A stretch of DNA of 64,000 nucleotides from NCBI GenBank assembly GCA_022483015.1, contig JAKVOB010000001.1, positions 62,001-126,000 on the forward strand. The letters run 5' to 3'. The DNA is from Atopobiaceae bacterium (lineage in GTDB: Bacteria; Actinomycetota; Coriobacteriia; Coriobacteriales; Atopobiaceae). Under the pieces are notes generated by a model that made no database searches, was not told the origin of the DNA, and saw nothing but the letters and a program-made list of their open reading frames with translations. The position numbers were made by a program, and so were the translations under genes. Each line of letters opens with the position of its first letter. Positions within the stretch are counted from its first letter, which is position 1. Positions 27,140-35,192 of this stretch are shown piece after piece.

Positions 27140-27153
27140 GTAAACTGGTTTAC
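27140..27153. promoter_or_regulatory. LacI-type operator upstream of GH28, proximal
   Basis: GTAAACTGGTTTAC, identical to site A at 16164-16177. It is positioned just downstream of the predicted promoter, where binding would block transcription. Confidence 0.75.
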
Positions 27154-27164
27154 TTACAAGGAAG

Positions 27165-27192
27165 ATTTTACGCCGCATATAGGGGAACGCAA
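27165..27192 (-). promoter_or_regulatory. Predicted promoter of the GH28-GPH operon
   Basis: TTGCGT (27187-27192) and TAAAAT (27165-27170), 16 nt apart on the minus strand, with the proximal operator 12-25 nt beyond the -10. Confidence 0.55.
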
Positions 27193-27250
27193 CCACGAAC
27201 GGCACATCTAGGCGAATTAGACCGCTTGCGGAGGAATCACAACCACTCAC

Positions 27251-27264
27251 AAAAACCGGTTTAC
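27251..27264. promoter_or_regulatory. LacI-type operator upstream of GH28, distal
   Basis: AAAAACCGGTTTAC matches site B at 16290-16303 in 13 of 14 positions. Its centre is 111 nt from the proximal operator. The same pairing of one GTAAAC-TG site and one AAAACCGG site occurs at GH105/kduD. Confidence 0.65.
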
Positions 27265-27329
27265 TATCGAGGAGAGATACGCCGTTCCGAACGAGAGGAA
27301 CGCCCCGATTCCAAACCGGAGACGTCCCG

Positions 27330-27470
27330 TACAGGAGGGCCGTCCTAAAGGAGGACGGCTCCCGGTCCTTACAGGAGGGCCGTCCTAGGTGAGGACGGCT
27401 CCCTGTCCTTACAGGACCACGCCGTCCTAGGTGAGGACGGCTCCCTGTCCTTACAGGACCACGCCGTCCT
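27330..27470 (-). repeat. Tandem 40-42 nt repeat of nested hairpins at the end of uxaA
   Basis: Units start at 27330, 27370 and 27410 (40, 40 and 42 nt), with a partial fourth at 27452-27470 that is the last codons and stop of uxaA. Each full unit carries GCCGTCCT-(5 nt)-AGGACGGC, and most also GTCCT-TAC-AGGAC. The array looks like repeated duplication of the gene end and probably acts as stacked terminators or transcript stabilisers. The rest of the 356-nt gap (27095-27450) holds the GH28 promoter and operators. Confidence 0.85.
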
Positions 27471-28938
27471 TCCAGATCGAGATGCTGCGATAGCCGTGGC
27501 GCTCGGATGCCGTGAGGTGGCCGCCGGCCGTGTCGAGGACGAGCTGCCACAGGTCGGCCGCCGCCTCGTCTATGGTCTGCTCGCCATCGGCCACCACGCC
27601 GGCATCGAAGTCCATCCATCCTGGCTTGGCCCGTGCGAGCCTCGTGTTGGTGAACACCTTGACCGTGGGAACGGGTGCCCCGAAGGGCGTGCCACGACCG
27701 GTGGAGAAGAGCACCAGATGCGCCCCTGCGGCCGTGAGCGCCGTCGTGCTCACGAGGTCGTTTCCCGGCGAGCACACGAGGTTGAGGCCGTGGGCCTTGA
27801 CCGGGTCGGCATAGCCCAGCACGCCGGAGATGGGAGCGGTGCCGCCCTTCTGGACGCAGCCGCAGCTCTTGTCCTCGAGCGTGGTGATGCCACCGGCCTT
27901 GTTGCCGGGGCTGGGGTTGTCATACACGACCTCATGGTGCTCGATGAAGTAGTCCTTGAAGCCGTTGAGCATCGCCGCCGCCGCATCGAATGTCGCACGG
28001 TCGCGGCATCGCCCCAGGAGGAAGCCCTCGGCACCGAACATCTCGGGGACCTCGGTCTGGAGGGCCGTGCCCCCGCGCGAGACGAGCAGGTCCGAGACGC
28101 GACCGATGGTGGGGTTCGCCGTGATGCCGGAGAGGCCGTCGGAGCCGCCACACTTGAGGCCCACCACGAGCTCGCTCGCGGGGATAGGCTCGCGTACGGA
28201 GCTGGCGGCGTAGTCGACCAGCCCACGAAGGAGCTCGCGGCCGCTCTCGAGCTCGTCGGACACGTCCTGGCAGGTCAGGAACTTGACACGGTTCTCGTCA
28301 TAGGGCCCGAGCTCGTCCAGGAACTGCTCGTGCGTGAGGTTCTCGCACCCCAGCGAGAGCACCAGGACGCCGCCCGCGTTGGGGTGACGCACGAGGTCCG
28401 CCAGGAGCCTCCTCGTGGTGGCATGATCCGTACCCGTCTGGGAGCAGCCGAAGGGATGGCAGAAGCAGTGGATGCCGTCGACGCTCCCATGCACCAGGTC
28501 GGCATTGCCCTCCACGAGGGCTCGCGCCACGTCGTTCACGCAACCCACCGTGGGAATTACCCAGACCTCGTTGCGGATGCCCACCGAACCATCGGCGCGA
28601 CGAAAGCCCTGGAAGGTCTCGGGCTCGATTGCCGGCAGCTCGCACCCGCGAGGACGATACTCATAGGCGACCTCGCCAGAGAGGTTGGTCCTGACGTTAT
28701 GGGTATGGAGCCACGTACCTGGCCTCACGTCCTCGGTGACATGCCCGATGGGCAGGCCGTACTTGATGACGTCGCCACCCTTGGTGATCGGCTCGACCGC
28801 CATCTTGTGGCCCTGGGGCACGTCGTCCAAGGCACGCACCTGCCGGCCGTCGGCCAGCGCGACCTCCGAGCCAGCCCCGATGGGCCCGAGGGCCACGACG
28901 ACATTGTCATGCGGGTCGATCTGGACGACGCGTGCCAT
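27451..28938 (-). CDS. uxaA: Altronate dehydratase
   Basis: Dehydrates D-altronate to KDG in galacturonate catabolism. The 495-residue protein has both halves of UxaA: an N-terminal SAF-like domain (MARVVQIDPHDNVVVAL, GHKMAVEPITKGGDVIKYG, THNVRTN) and a C-terminal iron-dependent domain (GFRRADGSVGIRNEVWVIPTVGC, HPFGCSQTG, GLKCGGSDGLSGITANP, DKSCGCVQKGG, FSTGRGTPFGAPVPTVKVFTN). It is the last gene of uxaC-uxaB-kdgK-eda-uxaA, 9 nt after eda. Its stop codon is embedded in the tandem repeat. GGGGAGAG precedes the ATG. Confidence 0.95.
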   Translation of the reverse strand: MARVVQIDPHDNVVVALGPIGAGSEVALADGRQVRALDDVPQGHKMAVEPITKGGDVIKYGLPIGHVTEDVRPGTWLHTHNVRTNLSGEVAYEYRPRGCELPAIEPETFQGFRRADGSVGIRNEVWVIPTVGCVNDVARALVEGNADLVHGSVDGIHCFCHPFGCSQTGTDHATTRRLLADLVRHPNAGGVLVLSLGCENLTHEQFLDELGPYDENRVKFLTCQDVSDELESGRELLRGLVDYAASSVREPIPASELVVGLKCGGSDGLSGITANPTIGRVSDLLVSRGGTALQTEVPEMFGAEGFLLGRCRDRATFDAAAAMLNGFKDYFIEHHEVVYDNPSPGNKAGGITTLEDKSCGCVQKGGTAPISGVLGYADPVKAHGLNLVCSPGNDLVSTTALTAAGAHLVLFSTGRGTPFGAPVPTVKVFTNTRLARAKPGWMDFDAGVVADGEQTIDEAAADLWQLVLDTAGGHLTASERHGYRSISIWKDGVVL

Positions 28939-28947
28939 GGCTCTCCC

Positions 28948-29592
28948 CTATCCGCGGATGCGCTTGACCGTGTCCGCAGCCTCGCGGCACATCTGCTCAA
29001 TCTTGTCATACTCGCCGTTGTGGATGAGGTCGGCCTTGACCATCCAGGTTCCGCCCACGGCGATGATGTTGGGGCAGGCGAGGTAGTCAGCGAGATTGTC
29101 CAGGTTCACGCCACCGGTAGGCATGAAGCGATGGCCGACGAAGGGTGCCGAGAGGCTCTTGATGGTGGCAAGCCCACCGTACTGGGCCGCCGGGAAGAAC
29201 TTGGTCACGTGCAGACCCAGCTTCAGGGCCTGGATGATCTCGGTCGGGGTGACGCAGGCAGGCATGACCGGCACCTGGATGTCGATGCAGTGCTGGACGA
29301 CCTCGGCATCGAAGCCGGGGCTCACGATGAACTCGGCACCGGCCGCGACGGCATCGTCGACCTGCTCGACCGTGAGCACCGTGCCCGCGCCCACGCACAT
29401 CTCGGGGTGAGCGGCGCACATGGTCCTGATGGAGTCGGCAGCGGCGTCGGTGCGGAAGGTGACCTCGGCGGCCGGAAGCCCTCCGGCCACAAGGGCGTCG
29501 GCCAGGGGCTCGGCGTCGAAGGCATCGTCGAGCACGACCACGGGGATGACGCCGATCTTCTCGGCCTTGGCATAGAAGTCGTCCATGTACAT
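28948..29592 (-). CDS. eda: KDPG aldolase
   Basis: Cleaves 2-keto-3-deoxy-6-phosphogluconate to pyruvate and glyceraldehyde 3-phosphate, the last step of the uronate route. The 214-residue TIM barrel has the catalytic Glu43 (AAEVTFRTDAA), GAGTVLT (68-74), SPGFD and the Schiff-base Lys131 in THKFF-type context (HVTKFFPAAQYGG). GGAGGG lies six nt before the ATG at 29592; a second ATG two codons in is possible. It sits between kdgK and uxaA in one operon. Confidence 0.95.
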   Translation of the reverse strand: MYMDDFYAKAEKIGVIPVVVLDDAFDAEPLADALVAGGLPAAEVTFRTDAAADSIRTMCAAHPEMCVGAGTVLTVEQVDDAVAAGAEFIVSPGFDAEVVQHCIDIQVPVMPACVTPTEIIQALKLGLHVTKFFPAAQYGGLATIKSLSAPFVGHRFMPTGGVNLDNLADYLACPNIIAVGGTWMVKADLIHNGEYDKIEQMCREAADTVKRIRG

Positions 29593-29647
29593 GGTGTTCC
29601 CTCCTGTAGGAGCTTGCTTGTGATGACGTAGGTCAACGTGCCTGCTG

Positions 29648-30679
29648 CTAGCGTGCCACTCGTTGTGCGCCGATGCCACCGGCAAGGGCCGCGATCTCAT
29701 CGGCGGTGCAGAGGTTCGAGTCGCCGCGGATCGTGAGCTTGAGCACCGATGCCGCGATGGCGTAGTCGATGGTGTCCTGCGGGCCGAAGCCGTGGGACAT
29801 GGCATGGATGAGTCCCGCCCCGAAGGCGTCGCCCGAGGCCACGCCCTCGAGCACGTGCATGTGATGCTCGGGGCTGAACCAATGCGAGCCATCCTCGTAG
29901 AGGAGGCCCATCCAGGTGGACTCCTCGACCGACTCGATGTTGCGCACCACGGAGGCCACGGCCTTGCAGCCGTAGGCCTCGCAGATGTCATGGGCGATCT
30001 CGACGTAGGCGTCCTTCTCGTCGATGCCGCAGGCGAGGCTGCAGCTGCCATGGGAGATGCCGAGCGAGGAGGCCGAGTCCTCGTCGTTGGCGACACAGAC
30101 GTCCACGAGGGGCATGAGCCGGCGCATCGTGGCCTGGGCCTCGTCAGGGGTCCACATCTTGCCACGGTAGTTGAGGTCGCAGACCGTCGTGATGCCACGC
30201 GCGCGGCACTCCTCGAGCGCATCCTCGCAGGCGGTAGCCATGGCCGGTGAGACGGCGGCCGTCACGCCCGAGAAGTAGAACGTCGAGATGCCCTCGAGCA
30301 GAGCCGACCAGTCGAAGACGTCGGCCGTGGCGAGCGAGAGTGCCGAGTACTTCCGGTCGTAGACGCAGGAGTTCCCCCGTACGGATGCGCCCAGCTCGAA
30401 GATGTAGGAACCGAGACGGTCGCCGGCACGGACGACCCGCGAGGTGTCGACCCCATAGGTCGAGAGGCTCCTGAGGGCGCAGTCGCCGATGCGGTTGGCA
30501 GGCACGACCGAGACGTAGGCGGCAGGGTCGCCCTGGTAGGCGAGCGAGAGGGCCACGTTCGCCTCGGCACCGCCGTAGTGGACGTCGAAGGAGGAGGCCT
30601 GCTCGAGACGGAGGTGGTCAGGGGGCGAGAGGCGCATCATGATCTCGCCGAACGTGAGGGCGGTGCCATGCAGTTCCAT
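29648..30679 (-). CDS. kdgK: 2-keto-3-deoxygluconate kinase (PfkB family)
   Basis: Phosphorylates KDG to KDPG for the adjacent aldolase. The 343-residue PfkB kinase has FGEIMMRLSPPDHLRLEQA, HYGGAEANVALSLA and VCDLNYRGKMW, typical of KDG kinases. The C-terminal signature is GVASGDAFGAGLIH, where the usual GAGD is ASGD, with the catalytic Asp kept. It is 27 nt after uxaB and 55 nt before eda in the same operon. KDG from both the UxaABC branch and the KduD branch must pass through it. GAGGAAAGG precedes the ATG. Confidence 0.92.
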   Translation of the reverse strand: MELHGTALTFGEIMMRLSPPDHLRLEQASSFDVHYGGAEANVALSLAYQGDPAAYVSVVPANRIGDCALRSLSTYGVDTSRVVRAGDRLGSYIFELGASVRGNSCVYDRKYSALSLATADVFDWSALLEGISTFYFSGVTAAVSPAMATACEDALEECRARGITTVCDLNYRGKMWTPDEAQATMRRLMPLVDVCVANDEDSASSLGISHGSCSLACGIDEKDAYVEIAHDICEAYGCKAVASVVRNIESVEESTWMGLLYEDGSHWFSPEHHMHVLEGVASGDAFGAGLIHAMSHGFGPQDTIDYAIAASVLKLTIRGDSNLCTADEIAALAGGIGAQRVAR

Positions 30680-30706
30680 TGTGATGCCTTTCCTCTTGGT
30701 GGGTCG

Positions 30707-32224
30707 CTAGTCGGTCTGGGTGCAGGCCACGAGCGCGGCCTTGGGTCCATCCGTGCGGATGGCCGTGAGGTCTGCCGCCACGAGGTCGGCGAGACCGGGG
30801 ATGTCCGTGAGGTCCGTGTCCCAGAGGCCCTCGTCGCCGAGGACGGCCTGGACCAGTCCGGGCACCTCGTCTGTTGCATGGGCGTGCAGGAGCTCGAGGA
30901 TGTCGCGGTTGTCGGTGGCCACGTAGGCATCGCCGTCCTCACGCGTGAGATGGATGCCGTCCTCCTCGAGCGTGCCGCCCGGCCTGGTATAGAAGGCGAT
31001 GAGGGCCGCGAGCGAGAAGGTCAGGCGGCGCGGGAGGTCGTGCCTCCCCTCGACGTAGTCAAGCAGCGTCGGCAGGTCGCGGGCCTTCCACTTCGACACC
31101 GAGTTGAGGCAGATCGAGAGGAGCTGATGGTCGATGAAGGGGTTGTCGAAGCGGTCCGCCACGGCTGCGGCGAACGCCTCGCAGTCGGACTGCTCGAGCG
31201 CCGGGACCAGCGTGGGGATGACCTCCTCCTGGAGCATCCCGTCCATGAAGGTGCGAATGGCCTCGTCGTGCATGCAGTCGCGCACGATGTCGAAGCCGGC
31301 AAGGTAGGAGCAGGGCACGAAGGCCGTGTGCGCCCCGTTCAGGATGCGGACCTTGCGACGCTTGTAGGGAGAGACGTCCTTCGTGACGAACACGGTGTCC
31401 AGCCCGGCCGCCTTGAAGGGCAGGCGGTCCTCGAGGTCAGCCGTGCCCTCGATGCCCCAGAGGTCGAACGGCTCGCGCACGTCTGCCAGGGCATCGTGGA
31501 AGCCGGCGCGCTCGTCGAGCGCGGCAGCCTGGTCCGGGTCGCGCACGGCACCGGGGACGATGCTGTCGACCAGGGTGGTGCAGAAGGTGCAGTCGACGTC
31601 GAGCCAGCGCTCGAAGCCGGCATCCCACCCCCATTGGCGCGCGTACCTGCCCACGCACTCGCGCAGCTTCGCGCCGTTATGGTCGATGAGCTCGCACGAC
31701 AGCACGATGACGCCGGGGAGGTTGGCACGCCAGCGGGCATAGAGCACCTGGGTGAGACGGGCCGGGAAGCTTGCCGGCGGCTCGTCATAGGGCTCGCAGG
31801 AGTCGTCATAGACGATGCCTGCCTCGGTGGTGTTCGAGATGACGAGCTCGAGGTCACTCGAGCAGGCGACCTCCATGAGGTAGAGGTAGTCGCCGGTACG
31901 ATACGGGTTGATGCAACGGCTCACGCATGAGATCACGCGCATCTCGTCGACCTTGGCACCGTTCGCGGTGCCGCGCGTATGGACCGTATAGAGGCCGTCC
32001 TGCTCGTTCAGGGCATCGGCCCGCGCGGCCGCGCGCTCATGGGCCTGCACCATCACGACCTTGCCGTTCCATCCCGTGCGCTCGTTCGCGCGGTCGACAT
32101 AGCCCTCCACGAAGGCACGCAGGAAGTTGCCGTCACCGAACTGGAGGACCTTCTCGGGGGCATGCTCGAGCAGATAGCCCTGGTAACCGATGTCGTTCAG
32201 GGTCTTGTAGCTAAGGTTCCTCAT
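30707..32224 (-). CDS. uxaB: Tagaturonate reductase
   Basis: NADH-dependent reduction of tagaturonate to altronate. The 505-residue protein belongs to the mannitol-dehydrogenase-like long-chain family: VLQFGDGNFLRAFVEGYVDRAN at the nucleotide-binding end and the signature KVRILNGAHTAFVP with the catalytic Lys region. Length and motifs match UxaB rather than fructuronate reductase, and the neighbours uxaC and uxaA complete the galacturonate branch. Only 9 nt separate it from uxaC. AGGAG lies within the uxaC 3' end before the ATG at 32224. Confidence 0.93.
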   Translation of the reverse strand: MRNLSYKTLNDIGYQGYLLEHAPEKVLQFGDGNFLRAFVEGYVDRANERTGWNGKVVMVQAHERAAARADALNEQDGLYTVHTRGTANGAKVDEMRVISCVSRCINPYRTGDYLYLMEVACSSDLELVISNTTEAGIVYDDSCEPYDEPPASFPARLTQVLYARWRANLPGVIVLSCELIDHNGAKLRECVGRYARQWGWDAGFERWLDVDCTFCTTLVDSIVPGAVRDPDQAAALDERAGFHDALADVREPFDLWGIEGTADLEDRLPFKAAGLDTVFVTKDVSPYKRRKVRILNGAHTAFVPCSYLAGFDIVRDCMHDEAIRTFMDGMLQEEVIPTLVPALEQSDCEAFAAAVADRFDNPFIDHQLLSICLNSVSKWKARDLPTLLDYVEGRHDLPRRLTFSLAALIAFYTRPGGTLEEDGIHLTREDGDAYVATDNRDILELLHAHATDEVPGLVQAVLGDEGLWDTDLTDIPGLADLVAADLTAIRTDGPKAALVACTQTD

Positions 32225-32233
32225 CGTTTTGCC

Positions 32234-33652
32234 CTACTCCTCGTCGAGCGGGAAGCCAAAGTAGCGCACCGCGTTGTTGTAGGAGATGTCGCGCACCATC
32301 CTGCCGAGTGCCTCGCGGTCGTCCGGGTACATGCCCCGCTCGACCCACTCGCCCATGAGGCCGCAGAGCACGCGGCGGAAGTACTCGTGGCGGGGGTATG
32401 ACAGGAAGCTCCTCGAGTCGGTGAGCATGCCCACGAAGTTGCCGAGGACGCCCTCGTTGGCCAGCGTGGAGAGCTGGGCGCGCATGCCGTCCTCCGAGTC
32501 GTTGAACCACCAGGCGCTGCCGTGCTGGACCTTGCCGACGGCGGGACCCTCCTGGAAGCAGCCCATGATGGTGTCGATGACGGCGTTGTCGTTGGGGTTC
32601 AGGCTGTAGAGGATCGTCTTGGGAAGTCCGCCCGCCTGCATGAGGCCATCGAGGAAGTCAGCGAGCTGGTCTGCGGGGGTATGGTTGCTGATGCAGTCGA
32701 AGCCGGTGTCAGGACCGAGGCGCTTGAACATCTTGGTGTTGTTGTCGCGCTTGCAGCCATAGTGGAGTTGCATGACCCACCCCAGACGCACGTACTCGCC
32801 GGCAGCGAACCTCATGAAGGCAGTCTTGTACTTGAGGATGTCCTGCTCGCTCACCGGCTTGCCCGCCACGCGGGCCTCGAAGATGGCCTCGACCTCCTCG
32901 GGGGTCGCGTCGACGTTCATCACGTAGTCGAGGGCGTGGTCCGCGGCCTTGCAGCCCATCGTGGCGAAGAAGTCGAAGCGCCGGGAGAGCGCGGACTTGA
33001 AGTCCTCGAACGTCTCGACCTCGCGACCGCAGACCTTGGCGAGCGATGTCACATAGTCGCCGAAGCCAGGCTTCTCGATGCCGAGCGCATGGTCCGGGCG
33101 CATGGCCGGGACGACCTTCACGTCGAAGGTCGGGTCGGCCGCGATCTTGGCATGCCACTCGAGGGAGTCGGCAGGGTCGTCCGTGGTACAGATGAGACGG
33201 ACGTCAGACTGCCTGATGAGACCGCGACAGGACATGTCAGGCTCGGCGAGCCTCTTGTTGGCAAGGTCCCAGACCTCCTGGGCGGTCCGTCCGTTGAGTG
33301 CGCCCTCATAGCCGAAGAAGCGCTTGAGCTCGAGATGGCTCCATTGGTAGACGGGATTGCCGATGCAGCGCTCGAGGGTCTCGGCCCACTTCTGGAACTT
33401 CTCGCGCGGGTCGGCGTCGCCCGTGACATAGGCCTCGTCCACACCGTTGGCGCGCATCAGGCGCCACTTGTAGTGGTCGCCGCCAAGCCAGACATCGGTG
33501 ATGGTGTCGTAGCGCTTGTCCTCGAAGATCTCCCGCGGGGAGATGTGGCAGTGGTAGTCCACGATGGGCATGCCCTCGGCATAGGTGTGGAACAGCTCCT
33601 CGCCCGTGGTCGTGCTGATCAGGAAGTCCTTGTCGTCCATGAAGCTCTTCAT
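32234..33652 (-). CDS. uxaC: Uronate isomerase
   Basis: Isomerises galacturonate to tagaturonate (and glucuronate to fructuronate). The 472-residue amidohydrolase-fold protein has the metal His pair in PIVDYHCHISPREIF, TDDPADSLEWH, VVPAMRPDHAL, MQLHYGCKRDNN and a C-terminal MLTDSRSFLSYPRHEYFRRVL block. It is the first gene of uxaC-uxaB-kdgK-eda-uxaA. A TGAAACCG-type operator lies 32 nt upstream. GGAGG precedes the ATG at 33652 by nine nt. Confidence 0.95.
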   Translation of the reverse strand: MKSFMDDKDFLISTTTGEELFHTYAEGMPIVDYHCHISPREIFEDKRYDTITDVWLGGDHYKWRLMRANGVDEAYVTGDADPREKFQKWAETLERCIGNPVYQWSHLELKRFFGYEGALNGRTAQEVWDLANKRLAEPDMSCRGLIRQSDVRLICTTDDPADSLEWHAKIAADPTFDVKVVPAMRPDHALGIEKPGFGDYVTSLAKVCGREVETFEDFKSALSRRFDFFATMGCKAADHALDYVMNVDATPEEVEAIFEARVAGKPVSEQDILKYKTAFMRFAAGEYVRLGWVMQLHYGCKRDNNTKMFKRLGPDTGFDCISNHTPADQLADFLDGLMQAGGLPKTILYSLNPNDNAVIDTIMGCFQEGPAVGKVQHGSAWWFNDSEDGMRAQLSTLANEGVLGNFVGMLTDSRSFLSYPRHEYFRRVLCGLMGEWVERGMYPDDREALGRMVRDISYNNAVRYFGFPLDEE

Positions 33653-33683
33653 CGCACGCTACCTCCGTGGCTGTTGGCTGCTC

Positions 33684-33697
33684 TGAAACCGGTTACA
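33684..33697. promoter_or_regulatory. LacI-type operator at the uxaC promoter
   Basis: TGAAACCGGTTACA, a near-perfect palindrome, directly downstream of a -10-like TATCAT (33697-33702, minus). The 367-nt divergent gap (33653-34019) holds this site, the site at 33863 and a half-site at 33991-33998. It contains no gene I can support. Confidence 0.7.
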
Positions 33698-33862
33698 TGA
33701 TACGGCGTAGTTCTTTTTCTTGATAGGATGAGATTCCTTGCCAGAATCCATGCTCGTCTCAGCACACGTCATTATTTGCCCAGGTATTTGATATTGTTTC
33801 TCGCCTACATCTGTCTCGTGAATAGTAGGATGATGAGGTGATTTCTCCCTGCGAGCGGTATA

Positions 33863-33876
33863 TGGAACCGTTTTCA
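33863..33876. promoter_or_regulatory. LacI-type operator in the uxaC/lacI-2 divergent region
   Basis: TGGAACCGTTTTCA, related to the site at 33684 (TGnAACCGnTTnCA). A third half-site TGAAACCG occurs at 33991-33998, just before the LacI-2 start. Together they suggest control of uxaC and autoregulation. Confidence 0.55.
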
Positions 33877-34019
33877 TCGTTACAGAGCACACGAATCGTG
33901 CACAGATCGGTGTGTCCTTGCCACCCCACATCTGCGCACAGGGGTCAACCGCATATGCGCTCCCTCGTTTCGCCCTATACTTGGCAGCAATGAAACCGTG
34001 CCCACGCCGGGAGGTTCCC

Positions 34020-35075
34020 ATGGACGAGAAGAAGACGACCATCAACGACATCGCCACTGCCGCCGGCGTCTCGAAGACCACGGTGTCGCGCTACATCAAC
34101 GGCCGGACCGACCTCATCAGCAAGGAGACCTGCACCCGCATCGAGATGGCCATCAAGCTCTCGGGCTACCGTCCCAACGCCATCGCCCGCGGCCTCAAGA
34201 CCCAGCAGTCGTTCCTCATCGGCGTCATGGTGGCCGACATCACGAGTCCCTTCTCGGCGGCGTTGGTGAGCGGCATCAGCCATGGGCTCGTCGATGATGG
34301 CTACGTACCGGTCTTCGCCAACTCCGAGAACTCGGGCGAGCGTGAGGCGGCCTTCGTCAACTCCCTGCTCGCGCACCAGGTGGACGGCCTCATCGTGAAT
34401 GCCACCACGGCCGACCAGCCCAACCTCATCTCGCTCGCGGCCTCGGGATTCCCCGTGGTCCTCTGCGACCGCTCGATTGCCGACTACAACTTCGACATCG
34501 CGCTCGGCGAGTACCGCGCCCCGGTGCTCGACCTCGTCCGCCACCTCCACGACGAGGGGTTCGGCAGGGTCGTGCTCGTGAGCCAGCCCTACGAGCAGAC
34601 GTCCCCACGTCGCACGCGCCACGACGCGTTCGTCGAGGGAGCCCGCTCCGTCTTCGGGGTCGAGGACCCCGAGAAGGACGTCTTCCTCATAGACCCGCGC
34701 TTCCCCAAGGACATCATCCGTGCGGTCCGCACCATCGTCGAGACCACGCCCGAGGGTGTCACCCCTGCCGTCATCGGCGTGAACTCCGTCACGATGGTCG
34801 GAATCCTCAACGCGGTGGAGCAGCTGGGGCTCTCCATGCCAGGCGACATCGGCATCTGCGGCCCCGACGACTGGGGTTGGGCACGACAGATGGGCTGGGA
34901 CTGGTCCGAGGTCATGGGAGGCGGCATCACCACCTTCAAGGTCGACCCCTTCGACATCGGCGAGGCCGCAGCCCATCTCATGGCAGGACGCATCGCCGAC
35001 CCCGCGCGCGACAAGGAGACGATCACGATTCCCTCGAGCATCACCGTGCGCAGCTCGACCTCACGCAAGGCATAG
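34020..35075 (+). CDS. LacI-family regulator of the hexuronate operon (LacI-2)
   Basis: A 351-residue LacI/GalR regulator divergent from uxaC. HTH: TTINDIATAAGVSKTTVSRY; hinge: PNAIARGLKTQQS; effector domain: IGVMVADITSPFSAALVSGI, VNATTADQPN and GICGPDDWGWARQMGWDWSE. It differs from LacI-1 in the recognition-helix end (SRYINGR against SFYINGK) and in the hinge, matching the different operator type in its own promoter region. The effector is likely a uronate or KDG-type intermediate (inference). GGGAGG precedes the ATG at 34020. Confidence 0.9.
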   Translation: MDEKKTTINDIATAAGVSKTTVSRYINGRTDLISKETCTRIEMAIKLSGYRPNAIARGLKTQQSFLIGVMVADITSPFSAALVSGISHGLVDDGYVPVFANSENSGEREAAFVNSLLAHQVDGLIVNATTADQPNLISLAASGFPVVLCDRSIADYNFDIALGEYRAPVLDLVRHLHDEGFGRVVLVSQPYEQTSPRRTRHDAFVEGARSVFGVEDPEKDVFLIDPRFPKDIIRAVRTIVETTPEGVTPAVIGVNSVTMVGILNAVEQLGLSMPGDIGICGPDDWGWARQMGWDWSEVMGGGITTFKVDPFDIGEAAAHLMAGRIADPARDKETITIPSSITVRSSTSRKA

Positions 35076-35135
35076 CCAGCCGTCACGCCGCGAGCGCAGG
35101 ACAGGGGCGCGGCATGTCAGATGACCTCGACAAGG

Positions 35136-35168
35136 GACGGGCCGGCCACCAGAGGTGACCGGCCCGTC
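35136..35168. terminator. Bidirectional terminator between lacI-2 and ppc
   Basis: GACGGGCCGG / CCGGCCCGTC (10 bp), one mismatch, then CACC/GGTG around a 3-nt loop, between convergent stops at 35075 and 35193. Confidence 0.75.
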
Positions 35169-35192
35169 GGACTCGGACGTATGGGACGTGCA

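Noticed and set aside
27330-27470. Possible short CRISPR array
   Set aside because: The units are contiguous 40-42 nt tandem copies with internal hairpins and no unique spacers, and no cas genes are present. The last unit is the uxaA 3' end.
27496-29631. Long open frame of 711 codons on the plus strand opposite uxaA and eda
   Set aside because: Gly/Asp/Val/His/Arg-rich translation without motifs, exactly antisense to well-recognised genes. Such frames are expected in high-GC DNA.
33774-33840. Small gene in the uxaC/lacI-2 divergent region
   Set aside because: The stretch is AT-richer than its surroundings, but has no reading frame with a ribosome binding site and no recognisable product. 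It is better explained as promoter DNA.
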